From an uncultured Bacteroidota bacterium (GTDB taxonomy: Bacteria; Bacteroidota; Bacteroidia; 2-12-FULL-35-15), in contig CAIRRW010000140.1 of the NCBI GenBank assembly GCA_903881065.1, positions 1 to 19,136 on the forward strand: DNA of 19,136 bases, written 5' to 3'. Shown piece by piece: positions 1 through 6,959 of this stretch. The position numbers were made by a program, and so were the translations under genes. Within the stretch, counting starts at the first letter, position 1. Each line of letters starts with the position of its first letter. The notes beneath the pieces were generated by a model. That model did not search any database, had not been told where the DNA came from, and saw only the letters and a list, made by a program, of their open reading frames with translations.

Positions 1-530
1 CCCATTTCATTTGCTATTTGTTCGTGCGTAATGGCAATAGTAGAAGAATGATTATTATCGCACTTGTTTTTAATGAAATCGAGCAATCGTTCATCCATTT
101 TTTTAAAGGCAACAGCATTTATCATTTCCAGCAGTTCTTCAAACCTCTTATGATATAATCTGAAAATATAGTCAAGCCACTCCGGAAATTCTTTAATCAA
201 TAGATTTACTTTATCTATCGGAATAAATAGAATTTCTGTTTGCTCCTCCGCCACTGCTTTCACTTTACTGGTATCCTGATGTATGCCGCCCAAAAAAGAC
301 ATGATACAACTTTCTCCTACTTTTATATAATACAAAAGCATTTCTCGTCCTTCCTCATCCATTCGCATTACTCTTATGCTGCCTGAAATAACAATTGGAA
401 TTGCTTTTATATATGTGTTTTCATTGAGTATAACTTCTCCCTCAGCAAATGTTTTTACAAAACCATACGCAATGAGTTTCTCTCTCATCTCAGGGGATGA
501 TTTGAATTCTATTATGTTTTCTAATTCCAT
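1..530 (-). CDS. Crp/Fnr-family transcriptional regulator, C-terminus cut by window edge
   Basis: About 176 residues can be read from an ATG at 530 to the window edge. The order is a cyclic-nucleotide-binding-like beta-barrel (roughly residues 20-110, with VISGSIRVMRMDEEGRE and ESCIMSFLGG), a long dimerisation helix (about 120-160), then the first residues of the winged helix (THEQIANEMG). That last motif is where Crp/Fnr proteins begin their DNA-binding domain; the recognition helix is lost past the edge. The family binds palindromic DNA as a dimer. The ligand cannot be told: I see no Fnr-type Cys cluster, and effector binding in Bacteroidota members is often uncertain. A -7 box lies only 4 nt before the start, and a palindrome at 551-573 sits where a -33 element would be, which suggests autoregulation. 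Family is confident; ligand and targets are not. Confidence 0.9.
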   Translation of the reverse strand, partial: MELENIIEFKSSPEMREKLIAYGFVKTFAEGEVILNENTYIKAIPIVISGSIRVMRMDEEGREMLLYYIKVGESCIMSFLGGIHQDTSKVKAVAEEQTEILFIPIDKVNLLIKEFPEWLDYIFRLYHKRFEELLEMINAVAFKKMDERLLDFIKNKCDNNHSSTIAITHEQIANEM

Positions 531-534
531 AGCG

Positions 535-542
535 CAAAGTTA
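535..542 (-). promoter_or_regulatory. -7 promoter box of the Crp/Fnr gene
   Basis: Reads TAACTTTG on the minus strand, an exact match to the Bacteroidota -7 consensus TAnnTTTG. It ends 4 nt before the ATG at 530. Transcription normally starts a few bases after this box, so the mRNA would be leaderless or nearly so. No clear -33 box is seen; the palindrome at 551-573 occupies that place. Confidence 0.6.
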
Positions 543-550
543 CGAAATGG

Positions 551-573
551 AATACGTATTGGACTTACGTATT
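551..573. promoter_or_regulatory. Palindromic candidate operator (8-7-8)
   Basis: Perfect inverted repeat: AATACGTA, a 7-nt spacer, then TACGTATT. Its centre (562) is about 30 bp upstream of the predicted start of the minus-strand Crp/Fnr gene. A dimeric regulator bound here would cover the upstream promoter region, which fits repression or autoregulation. The repeat is seen; the function is inferred. Confidence 0.5.
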
Positions 574-686
574 CACAATAAACTATCTGCATAATTTAAG
601 TGTAAAATGGTAGAAAAGAAAACTGTTATCATTAGTCATTACATATTTATCGATATTGTGTTAATTGAGAAAATTATGTTTTAGAA

Positions 687-707
687 GTTAATGTAATAAA
701 CATTAAC
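687..707. promoter_or_regulatory. Palindromic candidate operator (8-5-8)
   Basis: Perfect inverted repeat: GTTAATGT, a 5-nt AT spacer, then ACATTAAC. It lies in the divergent region, 97 bp before the ATG at 804. Further GTTAA motifs occur at 660, 724 and 742. As the half-site differs from the palindrome at 551-573, two regulators, or one regulator with two affinities, could act here. Function is inferred. Confidence 0.45.
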
Positions 708-803
708 TATTTGCTAGTCCTAAGTTAATTATACAATTTTTGTTAACGAATAAACCCTTCCATTTATCTTCTGTCGAAACAATAAATTTCTAAAACAATA
801 CGG

Positions 804-1670
804 ATGAAAAATATAAATACTAAAAACGTATTACTTCTTATAATTTCTGTACTGATATTTTCAAAAATCAATGCTCAACCTATGTTTGATTTGAATGTAA
901 TTAGTCCGGTAACACTTAATAATGCTGTAGCTCCCGTAATCGGAATAGGAGGTGGGATAGGTTTATATTCTTCTGCAATTAATTTATCTGGTAGTCGATA
1001 CAATTCCTATAATAAATACCGACGAAATAATTACCAGCCAGATAAGCAACCTCCTTTTTGTGTTCGGTTCGGTGGTGAAGCAAGCATTGCAAACATGGGG
1101 TACAAACATTTGGATAATATGCCATTGCTTGCCCCTGAATCAGGCACAGCTAAAGTATATTTCGGAAACACTTTTTATACTGTAAATGGGGGAGCAAAGT
1201 TTTATGCAAGTTGTTTTAATAGTAAATTATTACCCTATGCCGAAGTGTTTGCCGGCTTAAGAGGATACAATAGTAATATGACTATTCAGCCTGATGATGG
1301 AACTGCCAGTACTTCCAGCCATATAACAAAGACAGAAGGAATTGATGTGGGAGGCAGTGCGGGTTTATTGATAAAAGTTGGCGGTGTTTTTTTGGATGCA
1401 GGTGTTATGTTAACACATTCTGAAGTGCCTGGTAATTATGCTGATTTAACCTCTTTGCAACGTTTAGGAAATACTGCAGATATGCAATTGATTGACATTC
1501 CTGTTAATTATTTAGTTTATAAAGTTGGTATTGTAGCATTAATAGATGATGATGGCAAAGGAAGTGGTGGTGGTCGTTCAAGTGGTTCTTTCTGGACGGG
1601 TATTGGTCATTCCTGTGGCCATATTGGCAGTGGCCTCGGACACAGCCATATTAACATACACCTACATTAG
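804..1670 (+). CDS. Secreted protein of unknown function with His-rich C-terminal tail
   Basis: 288 residues, not recognised as a named family. Residues 1-24 form a Sec signal peptide (basic start, VLLLIISVLIFS core, cleavage after INAQ or just before). The body alternates Gly-rich and aromatic/hydrophobic strands (for example GGGIGLYSSAINLSGS and GGSAGLLIKVGGVFLDAGVML), which suggests a beta-rich, possibly outer-membrane barrel-like fold. From about residue 248 a Gly/Ser linker leads into a tail with six His and one Cys, ending HSHINIHLH; metal binding is a reasonable guess. It diverges from the Crp/Fnr gene and may be controlled from the shared palindromic region. No consensus -7 box was found before it. 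Its stop lies 9 nt from the convergent stop of the next gene, with no terminator visible between them. No T9SS sorting domain is seen. Confidence 0.75.
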   Translation: MKNINTKNVLLLIISVLIFSKINAQPMFDLNVISPVTLNNAVAPVIGIGGGIGLYSSAINLSGSRYNSYNKYRRNNYQPDKQPPFCVRFGGEASIANMGYKHLDNMPLLAPESGTAKVYFGNTFYTVNGGAKFYASCFNSKLLPYAEVFAGLRGYNSNMTIQPDDGTASTSSHITKTEGIDVGGSAGLLIKVGGVFLDAGVMLTHSEVPGNYADLTSLQRLGNTADMQLIDIPVNYLVYKVGIVALIDDDGKGSGGGRSSGSFWTGIGHSCGHIGSGLGHSHINIHLH

Positions 1671-1679
1671 TTAATTTTA

Positions 1680-2717
1680 TTACCTCTTCTGCTTCTTCAG
1701 AAAGTAATCAACAAGAGGAAGAACTTTTCCAAAAACATAGTATTGACACATTACAAAATCTTTTCCGTTATCAAGTAACGCATCCAATCTATCAGTATCA
1801 TACACAATCTCCTTGCCTGCCGGATCAAATAATCCATGGCGTCTTGGCCATCTAGCATAAAACTTAGTTTTATTTGCAATTCCTTTAGTATCTGTAATTG
1901 TAAGTGTATTTATAGGTTGGCATTTTAAGGTGGAATCAATTTGTGGCTGAGTAATGCTAACCTCAAAACTTTCAAAGTTTATCTGCTGAAAGTATGAAAG
2001 ATACTGCTTCACAGCTAACGTGTCAATATTCGAAACTGTTTTATTTGTTGAAAGCATTTTAATCTGATAATCATTATTTCCTTTTACAGAAAGTTCGTAA
2101 TCATTTTCAGGTTTGCCGGTTACTTCCAACTTTACCGATTTTATTTCATTCGGATTGTAATTGAAAACAGTTCTATCTCTCCATCCATTTTGTTCAGTAA
2201 AATAGCGGGTGGTTAAATATCCATCGAATCCGGGAATATAAGTAACAAATGGTTTTGCTGATGGAAGCATTGTTTTAAGATCAATCAGAATCATGTATGT
2301 ACCTGATGCATCCTGTGTTTCTGTTCCAACATAATAAGCTTTAGTAAGTTTATCATTCTGATAAATTTCACATCGTATTGCTTTCGAAGCAAGGCGTTTT
2401 ATCACGTTATCTATGGCATGTTTCCCAATAGGTTCTTTTACATCGACCTTTTTAATTGTAACAAGCAATGTTTTTATACAATCCATTCTTGCATTGTATT
2501 TCCCATCTACCATCCATCTTCCTGGTGATTTCCGTTCGAGAGTTACCGTATTTCCATTTTTATTTGCAAGGAATATTTTGGTAATAGATGCAGTGTCAGC
2601 AACTGCAAAGTCTCTCAATGTTTCTTTAATAGTACCATTATGATTATTGATTACAAACCAAATGGAGGCTGCCCCAAGTATTATAACCAAAATTATTGCT
2701 ATTCTGTTTTTTTTCAT
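1680..2717 (-). CDS. DUF4340-type membrane-anchored protein in the gldFG unit
   Basis: 345 residues. An N-terminal membrane anchor (about residues 5-24, IAIILVIILGAASIWFVI) is followed by an extracytoplasmic domain with the pattern of DUF4340 proteins: an early section VTLERKSPGRWMVDGKYNAR, repeated beta-strand units, and ELSVKGNNDYQIKM further on. DUF4340 genes often follow GldG-like genes in ABC-2 exporter loci, as here. It is the third gene after gldF and gldG, with an 81-nt gap that contains an 8-bp tandem repeat. It probably works beside GldG as an extracytoplasmic subunit, but its biochemical role is unknown. The domain assignment rests on sequence pattern plus context, not on a profile search. 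Confidence 0.7.
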   Translation of the reverse strand: MKKNRIAIILVIILGAASIWFVINNHNGTIKETLRDFAVADTASITKIFLANKNGNTVTLERKSPGRWMVDGKYNARMDCIKTLLVTIKKVDVKEPIGKHAIDNVIKRLASKAIRCEIYQNDKLTKAYYVGTETQDASGTYMILIDLKTMLPSAKPFVTYIPGFDGYLTTRYFTEQNGWRDRTVFNYNPNEIKSVKLEVTGKPENDYELSVKGNNDYQIKMLSTNKTVSNIDTLAVKQYLSYFQQINFESFEVSITQPQIDSTLKCQPINTLTITDTKGIANKTKFYARWPRRHGLFDPAGKEIVYDTDRLDALLDNGKDFVMCQYYVFGKVLPLVDYFLKKQKR

Positions 2718-2729
2718 TTAAGTATTGGT

Positions 2730-2759
2730 GAAGTATTAAAAATTGAAGATTTATACTTC
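2730..2759 (-). repeat. Short inverted repeat before the DUF4340 gene
   Basis: Arms GAAGTAT and ATACTTC (7 bp, perfect) are separated by 16 AT-rich bases, just upstream of the DUF4340 start. It could form a weak hairpin in the gldG-DUF4340 spacer, but chance is quite possible at this length. Confidence 0.25.
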
Positions 2760-2799
2760 AAATAAACTAATGAACCAGTAAACAAGTAAACCAATAAAC
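2760..2799 (-). repeat. 8-bp tandem repeat, five copies, abutting the gldG stop
   Basis: Five consecutive 8-bp units on the plus strand: AAATAAAC, TAATGAAC, CAGTAAAC, AAGTAAAC, CAATAAAC. All end in AAC. The last unit overlaps the first base of the gldG stop codon (2799-2801), so the array begins exactly where coding ends. It fills about half of the spacer to the DUF4340 gene. Confidence 0.75.
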
Positions 2800-4484
2800 T
2801 ATCGTGCATATTTACGTTTACGGTTATAGTTCTGAAATAATCCGAATAAAATTATTATTAATATCGGAAGCAACGTATTTATTAATTGCCACTTCAATTT
2901 ACCTTCTTTTATTTTTTCTTTATCAAGCATACGCAAGGTTAATTCTCTCGAACGAACACTTAATAAACCTGAATCATCGCATAAGTAATTAATACAATTG
3001 AGAATGAAATTTTTGTTACCATACATTTTTCCGGTGTATTTATCAAAACCCAGCGGATAGGATTTGCCGGACGATGGCTGAATATCATTGCGCATAATAT
3101 CACCGTCAGAAATAACAATCATACTTGTTTTTTTACTCTTGTTTTTATAATTTATTTCTTTCAGAAACACTTTGTCGAGAGGTCGATTTTCATATAATGA
3201 TTTGAACTCCCCCTCTAACAGAACAGCCATCGGTTGGTACGAATCTGTGAATTCTCTAGCAAGCGGTTTATATCCAAGATAATTTAAATCTATTCGAACG
3301 GGTGAAGTTAATGTCTTTGAATATTTAGAGGATTGTAATAATATTGTTTTTGTTATTCCTTTTGCCGAAATAGTATCGATGCTCGAACCATAAGTAATTT
3401 TAACCAAATCCAGATTCTTTGAAATAGGATGTTTGTTTATCGGAGTAGCTAATGGTGTAAATATCCATGGCATCGGTACTATCCTTGGAGCTTCACCGCG
3501 CATTGCCTGATTAATAGGGATTTCGGCAGCATCCATAGATATTACAAGATTCGGATTGATTCTGGCACCATATTTAAACAACATATCGTCCAGATTCAAA
3601 TCATATGGAATAGCCATTGTTTGCCTTAAAACATGTAATGAATCCACGCTTGTATTCAAAGCATCAACAGCCCAGAGTACCTTTCCTCCATTCATAATAA
3701 ACTGGTCAATAATGAACTTATCTTTTTCGGAAATCAACGTGTCTGGTTTGGCAATTACAATTGCTTTAAATGGTTTTAAAGCATCCAGCTGTTCATTAAT
3801 AGAAATTCTTCGCATGATATAGTAATCCTGCAAAGAATTAAAAATATCCTGAACAGCCAATGTATCCAATTCTCCATGTCCTGAAATAAAAGCTACCTCG
3901 GGTTTAATAACAGTATTTAAATTATTGATACAGCTTGCAAATTCGTATTCCAATGCCTGAATTGAATTATTCAGTCCTCCTTCTGTGCCTTGTGTTTTAA
4001 GCAACTGACATGGCAGTTCATGTCCTTTGTAAGACACTATTGCTCCAGGCCATATAATGTTTTCAGATTTTTCGCTTACTCCTTTCGATTGTACATCGTT
4101 AGTTGGATGCAGCCCTTTATCGTATAGCTGTTTGAAAATTTCTTTCTGTTGTTTTTTATCCGGATTGGCAGAAGGATTTATAAATTCATATTCCAGATTA
4201 TCGTTTGAATAAGCACGGAACTCATTCAGCAATTCCTTGGTTTCTTTTCTAAGGTTTTTAAATCCAGAAGAGAAATCTCCTTCCAAATATACTTTTACAT
4301 ATACTACATCGTTTAACTTGCCTAATAACTTTTTTGTTGCATCAGAAAGTGTATAACGTTTTTCAGAAGTTAAATCGAAACGATGAAATACAAACGAACC
4401 TACAAAGTTTAGCAAAATCAAAATGATGATTGTTAAACCAAGTGTTGTTAAATCTCTTCTTTTATTTCTAGTCGTTTTTTTCAC
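2799..4484 (-). CDS. gldG: Gliding-motility ABC transporter auxiliary protein GldG
   Basis: 561 residues. An N-terminal transmembrane helix (about 14-34) is followed by the hallmark segment FDLTSEKRYTLSDATKKLL, then a large extracytoplasmic ABC-transporter-auxiliary domain (including AFISGHGELDTL and KFIIDQFIMNGGKVLWAVDAL), and a C-terminal helix with a basic tail (about 530-555, LLPILIIILFGLFQNYNRKRKYAR). This layout matches GldG. In Flavobacterium, GldA (ATPase), GldF and GldG form an exporter needed for gliding, but homologues also occur in non-gliding Bacteroidota. The start is GTG: an in-frame TAG lies two codons upstream and there is no nearby ATG. The spacer to the gldF stop is 15 nt, so the two are co-transcribed. 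No ATPase gene lies in the window. Confidence 0.93.
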   Translation of the reverse strand: MKKTTRNKRRDLTTLGLTIIILILLNFVGSFVFHRFDLTSEKRYTLSDATKKLLGKLNDVVYVKVYLEGDFSSGFKNLRKETKELLNEFRAYSNDNLEYEFINPSANPDKKQQKEIFKQLYDKGLHPTNDVQSKGVSEKSENIIWPGAIVSYKGHELPCQLLKTQGTEGGLNNSIQALEYEFASCINNLNTVIKPEVAFISGHGELDTLAVQDIFNSLQDYYIMRRISINEQLDALKPFKAIVIAKPDTLISEKDKFIIDQFIMNGGKVLWAVDALNTSVDSLHVLRQTMAIPYDLNLDDMLFKYGARINPNLVISMDAAEIPINQAMRGEAPRIVPMPWIFTPLATPINKHPISKNLDLVKITYGSSIDTISAKGITKTILLQSSKYSKTLTSPVRIDLNYLGYKPLAREFTDSYQPMAVLLEGEFKSLYENRPLDKVFLKEINYKNKSKKTSMIVISDGDIMRNDIQPSSGKSYPLGFDKYTGKMYGNKNFILNCINYLCDDSGLLSVRSRELTLRMLDKEKIKEGKLKWQLINTLLPILIIILFGLFQNYNRKRKYAR

Positions 4485-4499
4485 TTCCTAATTCTTTCA

Positions 4500-5231
4500 C
4501 TACCATTTACGGCTTTCCAATACAGTGCGGGTACTAAATATAAATATACCAATTAAACTTAAAAAATAAATCACATCTCTTGTGTCAATTACTCCGCGGC
4601 TCATGGAGCCATAATGGTTATTAATGCCAAGTGCCAGAATAATATTATCTATTTTCCCAAACAATGAAAACGAACTGATAAAATCAAAGCCGGTATAAAT
4701 AAAGAAGCACAGGAATAATGCAAGAATAAAGGATACTACTTGATTATCTGTTATTGCAGAAGCAAATATTCCGATGGAAACAAAAGCACCTCCCAAAAAT
4801 AACAAACCAATGTACGAACCCCACATCCCTCCCGTATCAATATTTCCGACAGGATTGCCCAGTTTGTGTACAGAATAATAATAAACTAAAGTTGGTAATA
4901 AGGAGAAGAGAACTAAAATAAATCCTGCAAGGTATTTTGCTACTATTATTTGTAAATCTGTAAGTGGACGAGTTAATAACAGTTCAATAGTTCCTGCCTT
5001 TTTCTCATCTGCAAAGGAACGCATAGTGATAGCTGGTATTAAAAACAAAAATACCCAAGGTGCTATTATAAAAAGCCCGTCGATATTTGCATAACCATTG
5101 TCAATGATATTTGAATCAGTTTGCAGTACCCATAAAAACAAGCCCATCACCAATAAAAAAACAACTATAGTTATGTAGCCAATCAGGGAACTTAAAAAAC
5201 TTCGGATTTCCTTTTTTAGTAATGTAAACAT
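4500..5231 (-). CDS. gldF: ABC-2-type permease GldF
   Basis: 243 residues with six predicted membrane helices, the usual size and topology of GldF. The conserved loop after the second helix, ITMRSFADEKKAGTIELLLTRPLTD-like, is typical of ABC-2 permeases and is thought to contact the ATPase. GldF forms the channel part of the GldA/F/G transporter in the inner membrane; its cargo is unknown. It is the first gene of the gldF-gldG-DUF4340 unit and has an exact -7 box 10 nt before its ATG. The ATPase partner must be encoded elsewhere; gldA is also unlinked from gldFG in Flavobacterium. Confidence 0.93.
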   Translation of the reverse strand: MFTLLKKEIRSFLSSLIGYITIVVFLLVMGLFLWVLQTDSNIIDNGYANIDGLFIIAPWVFLFLIPAITMRSFADEKKAGTIELLLTRPLTDLQIIVAKYLAGFILVLFSLLPTLVYYYSVHKLGNPVGNIDTGGMWGSYIGLLFLGGAFVSIGIFASAITDNQVVSFILALFLCFFIYTGFDFISSFSLFGKIDNIILALGINNHYGSMSRGVIDTRDVIYFLSLIGIFIFSTRTVLESRKW

Positions 5232-5241
5232 AAATTTCGCG

Positions 5242-5249
5242 CAAAAGTA
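5242..5249 (-). promoter_or_regulatory. -7 promoter box of gldF
   Basis: Reads TACTTTTG on the minus strand, an exact TAnnTTTG match ending 10 nt before the gldF ATG. The predicted leader is only about 5 nt. It marks gldF as the start of the gldF-gldG-DUF4340 unit, separate from the kinase gene upstream. Confidence 0.6.
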
Positions 5250-5354
5250 CTATTTAAAAGGTAAACGTGGATACGTTATATTTATTGGCACGAATGTATA
5301 TTAATTTTAATGATTAAGCCTGTTAAATACTGTTAAGCAGAGTAGGGGCAGATA

Positions 5355-5981
5355 CTAAAACAAACCATTTATTTCGGCATCTATTTTATTAATAATAACA
5401 CCTAAATCTTCTGCTTTTTCAGAAAAGTTATTTGTATCAACATCAATAATCAGGAGCTTGGCATCTTTATGTTCCATTTCATATGTTGCAATAAATGCTT
5501 CGTAACGTTCATTTAATCGGCTCAAATAATCAATGCTTATTGTGTTTTCATAATCACGTCCACGCTTTTGAATTTGTTTTACCAAGGTAGGAACTGTTGC
5601 TCTTAAATAAATTAATATATCAGGAGGAGAAATGAAAGATTCCATTAATTTAAACAATGCAAAATAGTTGTTGAAATCACGTGTAGTCATCAATCCCATT
5701 GCATGCAGGTTGGGAGCAAAAATATAAGCATCCTCATAAATTGTTCTGTCCTGAATAACGGTTTTACCACTATTCCGTATTTGCTGAACCTGACCAAAAC
5801 GGCTGTTAAGGAAATATACCTGCAAATTGAACGACCAGCGTTGCATGTCGTCATAAAAGTCATTTAAGTATGGATTATCATCAGCATCTTCAAAATGCGG
5901 CTGCCATTTATAATGTTTTGCTAAAAGTGTGGTGAGTGTTGTTTTACCAGCTCCAATATTTCCTGCTATCGCTATATGCAT
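5355..5981 (-). CDS. Deoxynucleoside kinase (dGK/dAK type)
   Basis: 208 residues, normal for bacterial deoxynucleoside kinases. The P-loop is GNIGAGKTT (residues 7-15). Next comes the substrate-site section FEDADDNPYLNDFYDD, where the acidic residue after the first strand acts as base in the family, then the DRTIYEDAYIFA motif (DRS-like) and the Arg-rich lid KRGRDYEN. The enzyme phosphorylates deoxyribonucleosides with ATP in the cytoplasm as part of salvage. Which base it prefers cannot be fixed from sequence; bacterial members of this shape are usually deoxyguanosine or deoxyadenosine kinases. Upstream, TATTTTCG at 6013-6020 (minus) is a one-mismatch -7 box. The gene is 123 bp from gldF, which has its own promoter box, so they are probably separate units. 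Confidence 0.92.
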   Translation of the reverse strand: MHIAIAGNIGAGKTTLTTLLAKHYKWQPHFEDADDNPYLNDFYDDMQRWSFNLQVYFLNSRFGQVQQIRNSGKTVIQDRTIYEDAYIFAPNLHAMGLMTTRDFNNYFALFKLMESFISPPDILIYLRATVPTLVKQIQKRGRDYENTISIDYLSRLNERYEAFIATYEMEHKDAKLLIIDVDTNNFSEKAEDLGVIINKIDAEINGLF

Positions 5982-6100
5982 AATTAAAAGATTATCTTTT
6001 TTTAAATCGAAACGAAAATACTAAATCTTAAATGTTATGCAAGTAAAAAAATGAAAATTGTGGATAAGTTTTTTGTAAATGATTCTTAATTGGAATAAAT

Positions 6101-6892
6101 CTATTTTGCGTTATATACCAAAATCGATTTTGATGTTTGAAGAATCAGTGAATTTAACTCTAATCTAAAGTCTAGGAAATCACTTAAAGGCGTTTCGAAT
6201 TGCTTCTCTTCGGTAGTTATTAAATTATAGGCATTTATTTTTTTATTAGTTACATAATAAACCCAGTCGCCGATTGGCTGAAAAAGAGTTACGTTTTTTA
6301 CCGGAATAGTTTTATAATAGGTTCCATACACATCAAAAACTAATATTCCGCTTGTTGGATTATTAAGATATACTCTATTATTATATTCCAATAAGGAGTT
6401 GGGCTGAAGGTCGATATATAATGAAGCATTTAAATTTCCTGTTTTCTGAGTTTGCAGCATATTTTGGTCTATTCGTACAAGTTCAAAATTCTGCTGGTCA
6501 TATATCCACATGCTGCTATTATTGGACGAACAAACCAATTGCCCCTGCAGAAAACCAATTTGCTCCAGACTTATTTCTCCATTTAAACTTAATGTATTGT
6601 CAAGTAAATCTACCTGAAGGAAATCTTTATAGAAAACAAGTATTTTAAGCATATTGCTTGCATCTACAAAACTAATGTTTCCGAAATTTTTATTGCTGTA
6701 TTTATAAAGTTCTTTCCCTGTCTTATCATATTTTGTAAGTTCATTGGCTTTAACAGTATATATGTTGCTTTGATTATCGGTAGTAAAAAAATCACAATCA
6801 ACATTAATAGTGGTAATAAGATTAAACTTGCTTTGCCCCCAAGCGGTTGCCGATATTAATAGAAATAGAATAATATTTAATTTACTTTTCAT
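6101..6892 (-). CDS. Secreted beta-propeller-like protein of unknown function
   Basis: 263 residues. A signal peptide covers residues 1-20 (basic start, LNIILFLLISATAWG core, then Q). The rest is a series of short beta-strand repeats with the spacing of a beta-propeller, for example IYTVKANELTKYDKTGKELY, WIYDQQNFELVRID, GILVFDVYGTYYKTIPV and VYYVTNKKINAYNLIT. There are no catalytic motifs and no C-terminal sorting domain, so a periplasmic or surface binding/scaffold role is most likely. An exact -7 box (TAGCTTTG) sits 20 nt before the ATG. I do not recognise a named family. Confidence 0.7.
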   Translation of the reverse strand: MKSKLNIILFLLISATAWGQSKFNLITTINVDCDFFTTDNQSNIYTVKANELTKYDKTGKELYKYSNKNFGNISFVDASNMLKILVFYKDFLQVDLLDNTLSLNGEISLEQIGFLQGQLVCSSNNSSMWIYDQQNFELVRIDQNMLQTQKTGNLNASLYIDLQPNSLLEYNNRVYLNNPTSGILVFDVYGTYYKTIPVKNVTLFQPIGDWVYYVTNKKINAYNLITTEEKQFETPLSDFLDFRLELNSLILQTSKSILVYNAK

Positions 6893-6912
6893 TATGCTTT
6901 TTTAATTGTGGG

Positions 6913-6920
6913 CAAAGCTA
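6913..6920 (-). promoter_or_regulatory. -7 promoter box of the beta-propeller gene
   Basis: Reads TAGCTTTG on the minus strand, exact to TAnnTTTG, ending 20 nt before the ATG at 6892. The predicted leader is about 15 nt. Confidence 0.55.
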
Positions 6921-6959
6921 TGTAAATGTTTATTGGAAAATGTTTGTTTTTAATCACAG

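Noticed and set aside
376..594. 72-codon plus-strand reading frame
   Set aside because: It lies mostly antisense to the Crp/Fnr gene and runs through its promoter and palindrome.
1682..1718. CCTCTT/AAGAGG inverted repeat as a bidirectional terminator between the convergent genes
   Set aside because: It is only 6 bp, lies inside the DUF4340 coding region and has a long loop, so chance is likely.
5265..5280. AACGT-N4-ACGTT inverted repeat between gldF and the kinase gene as a terminator
   Set aside because: The stem is only 5 bp and is not followed by a clear T-run in the transcribed direction.
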